In this document: positions 25,239 to 32,784 of the stretch, one piece after another
How the letters are laid out: every line of letters begins with the position of its first letter
Position numbering within the stretch: the stretch's first letter is position 1
DNA from: Bacillus sp. es.034
GTDB lineage: Bacteria; Bacillota; Bacilli; Bacillales; Bacillaceae_B
Reading direction: 5' to 3'
Length of the DNA: 64,000 nt
Assembly (NCBI RefSeq): GCF_002563655.1
Contig: NZ_PDIY01000001.1
Location: 1,212,001 to 1,276,000, forward strand
Notes under the pieces: generated by a model
The model's database searches: none
Told to the model about the DNA's origin: nothing
What the model saw: only the letters and a program-made list of their open reading frames with translations
Position numbers and translations under genes: made by a program

Positions 25239-25718
25239 GTGGAGAAACAATTGCTTAAGATTGAAGACAGGTTGGAAGAGATGGGACTCACCCTGCCCGA
25301 TAAGCCCAAACCATCTGGGCATTACCTGGGTTCTGTCCGAGCAGATCCATTTTTATTCGTCAGCGGGGTAACCTGTAAGTGGAATGGTGATCTCCCTTAT
25401 AAGGGAAGAGTGGGAGTTGAATTATCCTTAGAGGAAGGATACAAGGCCGCCAAATTGACCACACTCAATCAGCTGGCGATCGTAAAGGATGTATTAGGCT
25501 GCTTCAGCCTTATAGAACGCGTCGTAAAAGTCACTGGATATGTCAGTTGTGAAGCAGGTTTTCCAAATGTTCCGAAGGTAATCAATGGTGCATCCGATCT
25601 CCTGGTTGAACTGTTCGGAGAGAATGGGAAGCACGCCAGGTGTGCAGTGGGAGTTAGTTCTCTACCAGGTAATGCAGCTGTAGAAACGGATTTGATCCTT
25701 TTGTTAAAGAAGTTATAA
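25239..25718 (+). CDS. RidA/YjgF-YER057c family enamine/imine hydrolase
   Basis: 159 residues. A GTG start is set by AGGAAGGAAG six bases upstream; the overlapping ATG is out of frame. It belongs to the longer RidA subgroup (about 155 residues) with FLFVSGVT, GYVSCEAGFPNVPKVINGAS and the active-site-type ARCAVGVSSLPGNAAVE, where the Arg binds the substrate carboxylate. RidA proteins hydrolyse reactive 2-imino or enamino acids to 2-oxo acids. In this cluster the likely source is the imine made by the AspDH-like enzyme or an amine-bearing ring-cleavage product. Confidence 0.85.
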   Translation: MEKQLLKIEDRLEEMGLTLPDKPKPSGHYLGSVRADPFLFVSGVTCKWNGDLPYKGRVGVELSLEEGYKAAKLTTLNQLAIVKDVLGCFSLIERVVKVTGYVSCEAGFPNVPKVINGASDLLVELFGENGKHARCAVGVSSLPGNAAVETDLILLLKKL

Positions 25719-25756
25719 GTTTTTCCAAACAACGTTGAAGGAAAGGGGTTACTTGC

Positions 25757-26779
25757 ATGGGGGAAGGTCCAGTTTTTGATGTCACAATCATTGGTGGAGG
25801 ACCGACAGGACTATTCACGGCCTTTTACGCAGGGATGCGGCAGATGAGCGTGAAAATCATTGAAAGTATGCCTCAATTAGGAGGCCAATTGTCGGCTCTG
25901 TATCCTGAAAAATATATTTATGATGTAGCAGGGTTTCCTAAAGTGCTTGCAAAGGATTTAGTTGATGGTTTAAAGGAACAAGCTTTTCAGTTCAATCCTT
26001 CTGTAGACCTTGGGCAAACGATAGAAAAGGTAGAAAAAATCATTGATGGGTCTTTCTTGTTAACGGCGAATAATGGGGAAGTACATCAGACCAAAACTAT
26101 CATCGTTACAGCTGGTGCCGGAGCATTTAAGCCACGGATGTTAGGGATTGAGAAAAAGGACGAGGAGTATGAAAATCTCCATTATTATGTCAATGATTTA
26201 AAGCGCTTTCAAGGTAGGAAAGTGATGGTATGCGGAGGAGGGGATTCTGCTGTCGATTGGGCGAATATGCTCGAACCGATTGCAAGTGAAGTAACACTCG
26301 TTCATAGACGAGATAAGTTCAGGGCCCATGAACACAGTGTTCAGCGATTAATGAATTCGAATGTAAGAATCATGACTCCCTACAATGTGGCTGACCTAAA
26401 TAGAGAGAGTAATACGATTCGACAAGTTGTCCTTCAACACGCGAAAGAGGAGCGGACTGAACTCGTTGATGTGGATGACGTCCTTGTCAATTACGGCTTC
26501 ATTTCTTCTCTTGGTCCCATAAAAGAATGGGAGCTTCAAATCGAGAAAAATTCAATTGTCGTTGATTATAAAATGGAGACGAGTATTAAAGGAATCTTTG
26601 CCGTTGGGGATATCGCGACCTATCAAGGTAAAATCAAATTGATCGCAACCGGATTTGGTGAGGCACCTGTAGCAGTCAGCCATGCGAAACAATATGTCGA
26701 TCCCAGTGCACGCGTGCAGCCATTACATAGTACAAGTGTGATGGGGAATGCGGAAAAGAAAGAAACCATCAAAATATAA
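25757..26779 (+). CDS. Ferredoxin/flavodoxin-NADP+ reductase, YumC type
   Basis: 340 residues, thioredoxin-reductase-like FNR of Bacilli. FAD-binding [20 protein letters not shown], then [18 protein letters not shown], the NADPH-binding [30 protein letters not shown], and a C-terminal FAD segment [11 protein letters not shown] with the shielding HSTS near residue 325. No redox CxxC is present, as expected for FNR. It passes electrons from NADPH to ferredoxin. A second copy beside the housekeeping YumC would be dedicated to this pathway. The gap to the following ferredoxin is 12 bases. Confidence 0.92.
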   Translation: MGEGPVFDVTIIGGGPTGLFTAFYAGMRQMSVKIIESMPQLGGQLSALYPEKYIYDVAGFPKVLAKDLVDGLKEQAFQFNPSVDLGQTIEKVEKIIDGSFLLTANNGEVHQTKTIIVTAGAGAFKPRMLGIEKKDEEYENLHYYVNDLKRFQGRKVMVCGGGDSAVDWANMLEPIASEVTLVHRRDKFRAHEHSVQRLMNSNVRIMTPYNVADLNRESNTIRQVVLQHAKEERTELVDVDDVLVNYGFISSLGPIKEWELQIEKNSIVVDYKMETSIKGIFAVGDIATYQGKIKLIATGFGEAPVAVSHAKQYVDPSARVQPLHSTSVMGNAEKKETIKI

Positions 26780-26791
26780 AGGAGCTTTTAA

Positions 26792-27025
26792 ATGGGTAAA
26801 TACACGATGATCGATCAGGAAACTTGTATTGCCTGTGGATCCTGCGGAGCATCCTCCCCGGAAGTCTACGATTACGACGAAGAAGGATTGGCCTTTGTCC
26901 TGTTAGACAATAACAAAGGCAACACACCGATTCCCGAAGAGTTTATGGAAGATGTTGAAGAAGCATATGAAGATTGTCCGACGGAGTCTATTAAGCTGTC
27001 GGATACACCGTTTAATAAAGAATGA
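26792..27025 (+). CDS. 4Fe-4S ferredoxin (Bacillus Fer type)
   Basis: 77 residues with AAAGGAG before the ATG. Cluster ligands are CIACGSCG (three Cys at 12, 15 and 18) and a later Cys in DCPTESIK, the layout of the monocluster Bacillus Fer. The protein is very acidic ([15 protein letters not shown]). It probably accepts electrons from the reductase encoded upstream. Whether it, or one of the 2Fe-2S proteins, is the direct donor to the oxygenase is unclear. A strong terminator follows. Confidence 0.92.
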   Translation: MGKYTMIDQETCIACGSCGASSPEVYDYDEEGLAFVLLDNNKGNTPIPEEFMEDVEEAYEDCPTESIKLSDTPFNKE

Positions 27026-27104
27026 TGGGACAGGGACAGCACCCTCTTCCAATTTCACGTTCAGGTGAAAGGGAAGATGCTGTTGTCAAAAGCTTCATAT
27101 ATTT

Positions 27105-27151
27105 GAGGTTGGCTAATAGGTATCAATACTCCCTATTAGCCAACCTCTTTT
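27105..27151. terminator. Strong bidirectional terminator; shares sequence with 61639-61681
   Basis: GAGGTTGGCTAATAGG (27105-27120) pairs perfectly with CCTATTAGCCAACCTC (27132-27147), then TTTTA. The hairpin and about 50 bases after it, including ACACTCAGTCC and CAACCGC, recur at 61.64-61.72 kb. Confidence 0.85.
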
Positions 27152-27247
27152 ACTCTATTCAGAAAAAGGAGACTTAACACTCAGTCCACAACCGCTTTTC
27201 CATTTAAGAATCGTCCCCGCTCTACCCTTTTCATTTTATGAAGAAGA

Positions 27248-27844
27248 TTATACCTTGAACTTACTACTGACTTCCGCTAACGAAATGCTCGCCTTATTTA
27301 AACTGGCAGCCGAGTGTGCGATGGAGTTCAATGCCATCAGTTGTTGTTCCGTTGATGCACTAACCTCTTCGCTGGATGCGGTAGATTGCTTTGCCGGTGC
27401 CGAGATACTTTGGATGACCCCCACCACATCATCTTTATGGCTTGTCAGGAATTTCACCTTCTGTGAAATTCCTTGGATTGGTGAAACCATGTTATCAATC
27501 ATGGATGAAATGGAGTGGAACGCATCTTCAGTTTTTTTGACGACCGGGGTTTGTTCATCGGCATTTTTTCTCGTCGTGTTCATTTCAATGGTGGCCTGAT
27601 TGGATTGACTTTGAATATCTTGTATGGTCATCCTTACCTGATCCGTTGCCCTGGCTGATTGCTCGGCCAATTTCCTGACTTCCTCAGCTACTACCGCAAA
27701 TCCTTTCCCGTGTTCCCCGGCTCTGGCCGTATCGATACTTGCATTGAGTACAAGAAGGTTCGTCTGATCGGAGATGGCATTTATGGAATGGATGACGGTA
27801 TCAATTTCATTTATTTTCATTAATAATCCTTTAAAAAAAATCAC
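27248..27844 (-). pseudogene. Truncated methyl-accepting chemotaxis protein, signalling domain only
   Basis: 198 codons at most; the ATG at 27820 with AAAGGATTATTA in front is the best start. The hairpin tip of the MCP signalling domain is intact ([20 protein letters not shown] then [20 protein letters not shown]), followed by one adaptation helix bundle. The sensor, membrane segments and HAMP domain are missing. Typical chemoreceptors have 430-660 residues. It could still form a soluble signalling fragment, but the lack of any N-terminal part next to an unrelated gene suggests a deletion relic. Confidence 0.7.
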
Positions 27845-27880
27845 CTTCTCAGTGTTTAAAGGTTTTTTTAAAAGGTCAAT

Positions 27881-28642
27881 TTACCTCCCAAGCCAACCCC
27901 CATCAACAGCCACCAAATGCCCATGCACATAATTCGAAGCCTCTGAAGCTAAATACACAACGGTCCCTTTAAAATCATCGGGCTCCCCCCATCGATCGGC
28001 AGGAATCCGATCAAGAATCTGTTTGTTTCTGATCGGGTCGTCGATTAGGGCGGTATTCATTTCTGTAGCAATATAACCTGGAACGATCGCGTTGACATTG
28101 ACACCCTTCTTGGCCCATTCATTCGAGAGGGCTTTCGTGAGTTGTGCCACCCCGCCTTTCGCTGCAGCATACGCTGGAACGGTCAATCCTCCTTGGAAAG
28201 AGAGAAGGGAAGCGGTGTTGATGATTTTGCCTCCTCCTTGAGCCACCATGTGACGACCGGCCTCCTGACATAATAGCCAGACCACTTTTAAATTGATATT
28301 CAGCACGTCATCCCAATCGGATTCAGGGAAATCAACGGAAGGTGAGCGGCGTTGGATGCCGGCGTTGTTTACGAGAATATCAATCTTTCCAAATGTCGAA
28401 ATCACATTCGGGATAGCGGATTTCACTTCTTTTGGCTTTTCAAGATCGCATGGTATGATGGAGCATTTTCTACCGAGCTGTTCAATTTCTTCCTTCACAT
28501 CAGTCTGCTCGGGATTCCTTTGAAGTAAGGCAATATCCGCTCCTGCTTCTGCCAGGGCGATTGCCATGGAGCGTCCGATACCCCGTGTTGCTCCTGTAAT
28601 AGCTGCTACTTTTCCAGTTAGATCGAATAGATTGTTAGTCAT
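27881..28642 (-). CDS. kduD: SDR-family dehydrogenase, KduD-like
   Basis: 253 residues with AAAGGAGAGATACAT before the ATG. Cofactor-binding TGATRGIGRSMAIALAEAG, NNAGIQRR, the catalytic Ser in NTASLLSFQGG, and Tyr/Lys in YAAAKGG. The stretch KGVNVNAIVPGYIATEMNT and RIPADRWGEPDDFKG are characteristic of 2-dehydro-3-deoxy-D-gluconate 5-dehydrogenases. It would interconvert 3-deoxy-hexulosonates in uronate breakdown. It stands alone here without kduI or pectin genes, so gluconate 5-dehydrogenase activity is a possible alternative. Confidence 0.78.
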   Translation of the reverse strand: MTNNLFDLTGKVAAITGATRGIGRSMAIALAEAGADIALLQRNPEQTDVKEEIEQLGRKCSIIPCDLEKPKEVKSAIPNVISTFGKIDILVNNAGIQRRSPSVDFPESDWDDVLNINLKVVWLLCQEAGRHMVAQGGGKIINTASLLSFQGGLTVPAYAAAKGGVAQLTKALSNEWAKKGVNVNAIVPGYIATEMNTALIDDPIRNKQILDRIPADRWGEPDDFKGTVVYLASEASNYVHGHLVAVDGGWLGR

Positions 28643-28926
28643 ATGTATCTCTCCTTTTCTTTTTTTATATTATCATTCTATTAAATTCGGGATAGATGTA
28701 ACAAATTATGGGAATAGGTACCACTAGAGCCAGTGTGAGATAAAGAATGATATTTTTAGTTAAGACGGTCCAGTTCAACATGCGTATACACCCAGGAGAC
28801 CTTTCTCTCATCTTACTACAACTGTTAGCGTGTTCCACCCTTGGATTCACTCAAGATTTAAATTCGTGGAATGGTAAGACAGACGGGTAATTGTTCGGAT
28901 AGGAAATTTGGAAAGGGGTGTGACGA
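28643..28926. other. Intergenic region between divergent genes
   Basis: AT-rich sequence with no supportable gene, repeat or hairpin, apart from the AAAGGGGTG ribosome binding site of the following gene. Confidence 0.5.
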
Positions 28927-29340
28927 TTGAATCTAAACCAAAAGCCGTTGCTCATCATAGCTATCATTCTAGTGGGAGTAGCAACGCTGTATTTTGTATT
29001 TAATAGGGTAAACCAAACACCGGAAAGGGTAGTAACGAATATGATCGAGGACCTTAAAGAAAACGAGAAAGTCGAAGGAATCTCAAAGGAAGACCAAAAG
29101 AAGCTTCGATACTTTTTTGAATATCCTCGAAAGAAAGACCTAGAGAGTCCGAATACCATTATTAGTGATGACCCGGATAGACCTGAGATTGTGAAAGTGA
29201 CGTTTGAAATCATCGAGAATAATAAACAAACTGGAATAGAAGCTATATATGAGGGAACTGCTAACATTTACTTAACGAAACAAGGACGTGATTGGGCGGT
29301 TGAGGAGGTTGGGGTTAGTGCTTATAGGAGGGAGAGGTAA
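28927..29340 (+). CDS. Membrane-anchored hypothetical protein (137 aa)
   Basis: A TTG start with AAAGGGGTG at about 28912-28920. The N-terminus has one membrane segment, PLLIIAIILVGVATLYFVF, and no signal-peptidase site, so the remaining 110 residues should face outside as an anchored domain. That domain is charged and looks like an alpha/beta fold (EIVKVTFEIIENN, GTANIYLTKQGRDWAVEEV), reminiscent of DUF-type lipoprotein-like stress proteins. No family recognised. A palindromic repeat starts two bases after the stop. Confidence 0.6.
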   Translation: MNLNQKPLLIIAIILVGVATLYFVFNRVNQTPERVVTNMIEDLKENEKVEGISKEDQKKLRYFFEYPRKKDLESPNTIISDDPDRPEIVKVTFEIIENNKQTGIEAIYEGTANIYLTKQGRDWAVEEVGVSAYRRER

Positions 29341-29342
29341 TG

Positions 29343-29408
29343 GAAGCATGGGGACGGTTCTCGTGCTTCTTTTTTTGTTTGGAAGCAGCAGAACCGTCCC
29401 CCTGCTTC
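29343..29408. repeat. GGGGACGGTTCT palindromic repeat, copy 1
   Basis: GAAGCATGGGGACGGTTCTC on the left and GGAAGCAGCAGAACCGTCCC on the right around a short T-rich loop. It replaces the 5' end of the DnaD-like gene that follows. Confidence 0.85.
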
Positions 29409-30313
29409 TTTCTCTACTTGCGGATATTGTGTATTGGTACCGGCCGACGATGATCTGGGATGAGAGCGGGATGATCACGGGGGCGAGGACGAAATTCAAG
29501 GGGGATATGCTGCAGAAAAGCTATCAAGCTTTTACGGATACATATGGTTTTACGAAGCGTCAGGTGAAGGATGCGATTGATTTTCTTGTGGAGCATCATT
29601 TGCTTGTGCGTGAGTTCAGGACAATCTCGTCATCCAGTATTATTTTAAGTAATGTGATGTATGTGCAGCCGGTGGCAGAGAATGTAAAACGGGTGTTGGA
29701 CGAGCGGTGTAATGTCACGGAGCTCGTTTCCATTTGCCTACCAGTTACGTTGGAACGTACCAGCCCGTCCGTTTTAAATGAAGACCAGTTACGTCACGTG
29801 GAAGGGGCTCCTAAGGTGGATGGGGGGACGTATACAGAGAGTACTTCAAAGAATCCTTCAGAAAAGAATGAACAACAACAGCGCGCATGCGAGTGTCCGG
29901 TTACTTTTTTTAAAGAAAATGAATTTGGCCGGTTGGGGTCTTATATGCAGGGGGAAATCAAATCCTGGTGTGAAAGGCTTTCGGACAGTCTTGTTGTGGA
30001 AGCCATGAAGAGAGCGGTTGAGCAGGGTTATGTGAATGCGATCCTTGTGAAGTGGGAGCTGCTGCAGGTGGAGGATGTGGAGGATGCGCGGGAGAAGGAG
30101 AATCAGGGTATGGTTGAGAAAATGTTTAACAAACCCTCACGCAGTGCTGGACGGAAACCGATACGGACGGAGCTGCTGCCGGGTTGGTTTACGGAAGAGG
30201 GGATTGTGGAAGCACCGGATGAATCGTTTGACGAAGATTTTGAAGTGGAGAAGGCGAAGTTGATGGCGGAGCTTGAAGTGTTTCGGGAGCGTGGGGCGGG
30301 TGTCATCATGTGA
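29409..30313 (+). pseudogene. DnaD-domain replication protein lacking its N-terminus
   Basis: From LLSLLADIVYWYRPT onward the frame matches phage-type DnaD-domain proteins: winged-helix YGFTKRQVKDAIDFLVEHHL, a variable linker, and the DnaD C-terminal domain FGRLGSYMQGEIKSWCERLS to YVNAILVKWE. The native start is gone. The frame upstream (to 29288) is made by the palindromic repeat and the end of the preceding gene. Translation might start at a chance codon, but no ribosome binding site is obvious. DnaD-like proteins load helicase in phage and plasmid replication, so this may be a prophage or ICE relic. Confidence 0.65.
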
Positions 30314-30320
30314 AATGAAT

Positions 30321-30392
30321 GGAAGCAGGGGGACGGTTCTGTTGCTTCTTTAAGGGATATCTTCGGAAGCAGAAGAACCGTCCCTTTGCTCC
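30321..30392. repeat. GGGGACGGTTCT palindromic repeat, copy 2
   Basis: GGAAGCAGGGGGACGGTTCT (30321-30340) and GGAAGCAGAAGAACCGTCCC (30365-30384) around a 20-base loop, seven bases after the DnaD-like stop. A weaker relic, gggaagcgaggggacgcttcc, lies at 30472-30492. Confidence 0.85.
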
Positions 30393-30538
30393 ACGGGGAG
30401 TTAAACAAACGTTTGGTTAGATTGTGGCAGCGTTGAGATAGAAGGGTTTGGAAAGGTAAACGAATGTTTAAGGGAAGCGAGGGGACGCTTCCTTTTCCGG
30501 CATTTAAAAGGGGGAGGCTGAAAAACCTTCCCCATGCT

Positions 30539-31900
30539 TCACTCTAAATCAATCTTAACTTCATCTAATTCAACAGGAATATTGGCACTTAACGAGCCTA
30601 GTTCAGCTCTTAAGACGTAATTGTTCAGGCTGAAACCATCTATTTTACTGATATCAAATGTACTTCTGAATCGTAATTCATCCTTTTGGGTGGTTTTGAC
30701 GGAGTGTTTGATAGGCTCTTCATAGATTTCCTTTTCTGCTTCCTTCACTAAGCTGATATTATTTTGGGCGAAATCTTTAAAGAAGCTAAAGTCTTTGTTC
30801 ATGGCATCACCGTTATTCCATTGGAAGTCGACGGCAAGGGTTTGATCATCGACTGTAATATTTTCAATCGTAACAGCCAGATTTTGTCTAGCTGCCTTCA
30901 CTTGGATAGGGGTTGACGCATTCAGTGGAACATATTGATCCGTTTCGTTTAGGGCTACTTTCGGGTGAATCTCCAGATACTTTGTTTTCCCTTGTACCGA
31001 TTGTGGAAGGATGCTTCTTCCTTTAACCATGTATTGGTCCCCATTTTTCGTCGTTTCCAAGTCAATACCATCCATGGAAAGGTTCATTTCATTTCCTTTG
31101 TCATCATAGACTTCCAGGCGCACTTGATCATGTTTTCCTTGAGCCGGAAATGTTGCCGTGTAGTTAATGGCGGTCGATGCTTTCCCAAGGATGATCGAGT
31201 CAAAATGAACGTTCACACCTGACAGGTTTTCACTGCTATTTTTATCTAGAGTGAGGGTTTCATAAGGCAGCTGTTTAATTGGGACATCGAACCTCCAGTT
31301 TCCTTCTTTCCCGCCAATCGTTTTGAATTCAAGGGGGATGGTGGTGTCTGATGGCAATTCCGATTTTGGATAACTTAGTTGGAGATGACCGATATAGCCA
31401 TCATCTGTCTTTTCCATATGAACGAGTTCTTTACTATCTGAAATTCCTTGATCTCCATCAAAAATCTCATAAAACCCAGCGACCTCACCAGTTTTTTCCT
31501 CTGTATTCATCTTCCCATTTGCTTTAAACGTAACTCCTACAACCGCTCCGTCATAATAGGCGTTGGTAATCGAGACATCGATCCCTTTACTGCTGGCGGT
31601 TTGATTGAGTTCCGATATCAGTTCTTTTGATTGCAAGCTCCTTCCAACGGAATCGTTGAAGGTTTCATAGACCTTCCCGAGTAAAGGGACATCCGCCATA
31701 ACATGGGACAGAGAAGGAGAAAGGAAGCTGGAAGAAACGAGAAGGGATGCAGCTGCTACGGACGACCATATAGCGGTTTTCTTTTTCGTTTTATGTGGTT
31801 CGGACTCAGCCCGGTTCATGCCGTTCTGGATGGATTTTAAAACATCCTCCTGGGGCACTTCAATCTTTTCATATGCTTCTTGAAATGAGTTTTTCTCCAT
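30539..31900 (-). CDS. DUF4179/DUF5643 membrane-anchored protein, probable anti-sigma partner
   Basis: 453 residues. A cytosolic N-terminus of about 40 residues (EEVP-rich, with KTKKK) precedes one membrane helix, IWSSVAAASLLVSSSFLS, and a large extracytoplasmic beta-rich region with DUF4179 (KVYETFNDSVGRSLQSKEL) and DUF5643-like modules. The gene overlaps the end of the ECF sigma factor gene by 32 bases, the usual arrangement for a sigma/anti-sigma pair. The short cytosolic N-terminus would hold the sigma factor. Confidence 0.8.
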   Translation of the reverse strand: MEKNSFQEAYEKIEVPQEDVLKSIQNGMNRAESEPHKTKKKTAIWSSVAAASLLVSSSFLSPSLSHVMADVPLLGKVYETFNDSVGRSLQSKELISELNQTASSKGIDVSITNAYYDGAVVGVTFKANGKMNTEEKTGEVAGFYEIFDGDQGISDSKELVHMEKTDDGYIGHLQLSYPKSELPSDTTIPLEFKTIGGKEGNWRFDVPIKQLPYETLTLDKNSSENLSGVNVHFDSIILGKASTAINYTATFPAQGKHDQVRLEVYDDKGNEMNLSMDGIDLETTKNGDQYMVKGRSILPQSVQGKTKYLEIHPKVALNETDQYVPLNASTPIQVKAARQNLAVTIENITVDDQTLAVDFQWNNGDAMNKDFSFFKDFAQNNISLVKEAEKEIYEEPIKHSVKTTQKDELRFRSTFDISKIDGFSLNNYVLRAELGSLSANIPVELDEVKIDLE

Positions 31901-32414
31901 TGTGGTTCATTCCTCCTAACAATTTTTTCAATCTTTCTTTCCCTCTGCTCAGATAGGTTTTCACCGAATTTTCTGGTATGTTCATGATTTTGGCCACTTC
32001 AGTTATTGGGAGATCCTGAAAGTAGAAAAGAATAATCGCGTCTTTATGTTTTTCATTTAGCTGGTTGACGGCATCTATTAGGTCCAGACTCTCGATTTCT
32101 TGTTCCGCTCGATCAACGGTTCTCTCTTTTACAATGTCTAGAGGAATTTCTTTCTTCTTTTTATTTAATACCTCATAAGAACAATGGATCAGGATCCTCG
32201 TTAGCCAGGTTAAGAAGTATTTCTCATTTTTCAAATTGCCGATTGACTTAAACGCTTTGTAAGATGCCTCCTGAACCACATCCAGGGCGTCTTCACGATT
32301 TCTGACATACAAGAACGCCGTGCGGTACAACTGATCACTATGCAATATAAGAAGCTCCTGAAGGCACTTTTTATTTCCCTTTATGGCCTTCCTGATAAGA
32401 CTAAGTTCATTCAC
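31869..32414 (-). CDS. ECF-type RNA polymerase sigma factor (SigV/SigW-like)
   Basis: 181 residues. Region 2 is seen in DQLYRTAFLYVRNREDALDV and VQEASYKAFKSIGNL, and region 4 in HKDAIILFYFQDLPITEVAK and IMNIPENSVKTYLSRGKERL. Length and order fit a group-4 sigma factor. It is co-transcribed with the overlapping DUF4179 protein, which should keep it inactive until an envelope signal arrives. AAAGGAGGCAAACAGTG precedes the ATG. Confidence 0.88.
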   Translation of the reverse strand: MNELSLIRKAIKGNKKCLQELLILHSDQLYRTAFLYVRNREDALDVVQEASYKAFKSIGNLKNEKYFLTWLTRILIHCSYEVLNKKKKEIPLDIVKERTVDRAEQEIESLDLIDAVNQLNEKHKDAIILFYFQDLPITEVAKIMNIPENSVKTYLSRGKERLKKLLGGMNHNGEKLISRSI

Positions 32415-32480
32415 TGTTTGCCTCCTTTTTGATTATTAGAGTGGGGATGGGATGAATAAGTTTCAAGTTTTTTTGTTTTG

Positions 32481-32711
32481 GGAGCGTGGGGGGAGCGTGG
32501 GGACGGTTCTCTTGCTTCCTTTTGGGGCATTTGGGAGAAGGAGTAGGAGGAATACATCGCTATCGCGATGGTTGGAATATTTCTACCGACTATAATAGGA
32601 ATTTGATGACATTGTTAGCGTATGAAAGAGTAGGTTTATTCTATGGATTGTTTTGGTTGGCGATTAAACAATACCACAAAAAGGGAAGCGGAAGAACCGT
32701 CCCCTTGCTTC
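32481..32711. repeat. GGGGACGGTTCT palindromic repeat, copy 3, split by an IS-end-like hairpin
   Basis: Left arm 32481-32519 (GGGGACGGTTCTCTTGCTTC) and right arm 32683-32711 (GAAGAACCGTCCCCTTGCTT). The 160-base interior holds ATCGCTATCGCGATGG and a GGATTGTTTTGGTTGGCGAT hairpin, both related to the end of the IS91-type element at 57-59.6 kb. Confidence 0.75.
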
Positions 32712-32719
32712 TTAAACAG

Positions 32720-32748
32720 TTACAATATATTACATAATAGGATATAAT
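32720..32748 (+). promoter_or_regulatory. Sigma-A promoter of the dynamin operon
   Basis: TTACAA (32720-32725), 17-base spacer, perfect TATAAT (32743-32748), beginning nine bases after the palindromic repeat. Confidence 0.65.
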
Positions 32749-32784
32749 TTTAAGATATCATATATACAGAAAAGAGAATCTTTT

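Noticed and set aside
29288..30313. An intact 341-residue protein with a membrane-like N-terminus
   Set aside because: The N-terminal part is produced by reading the preceding gene end and a palindromic repeat out of frame.
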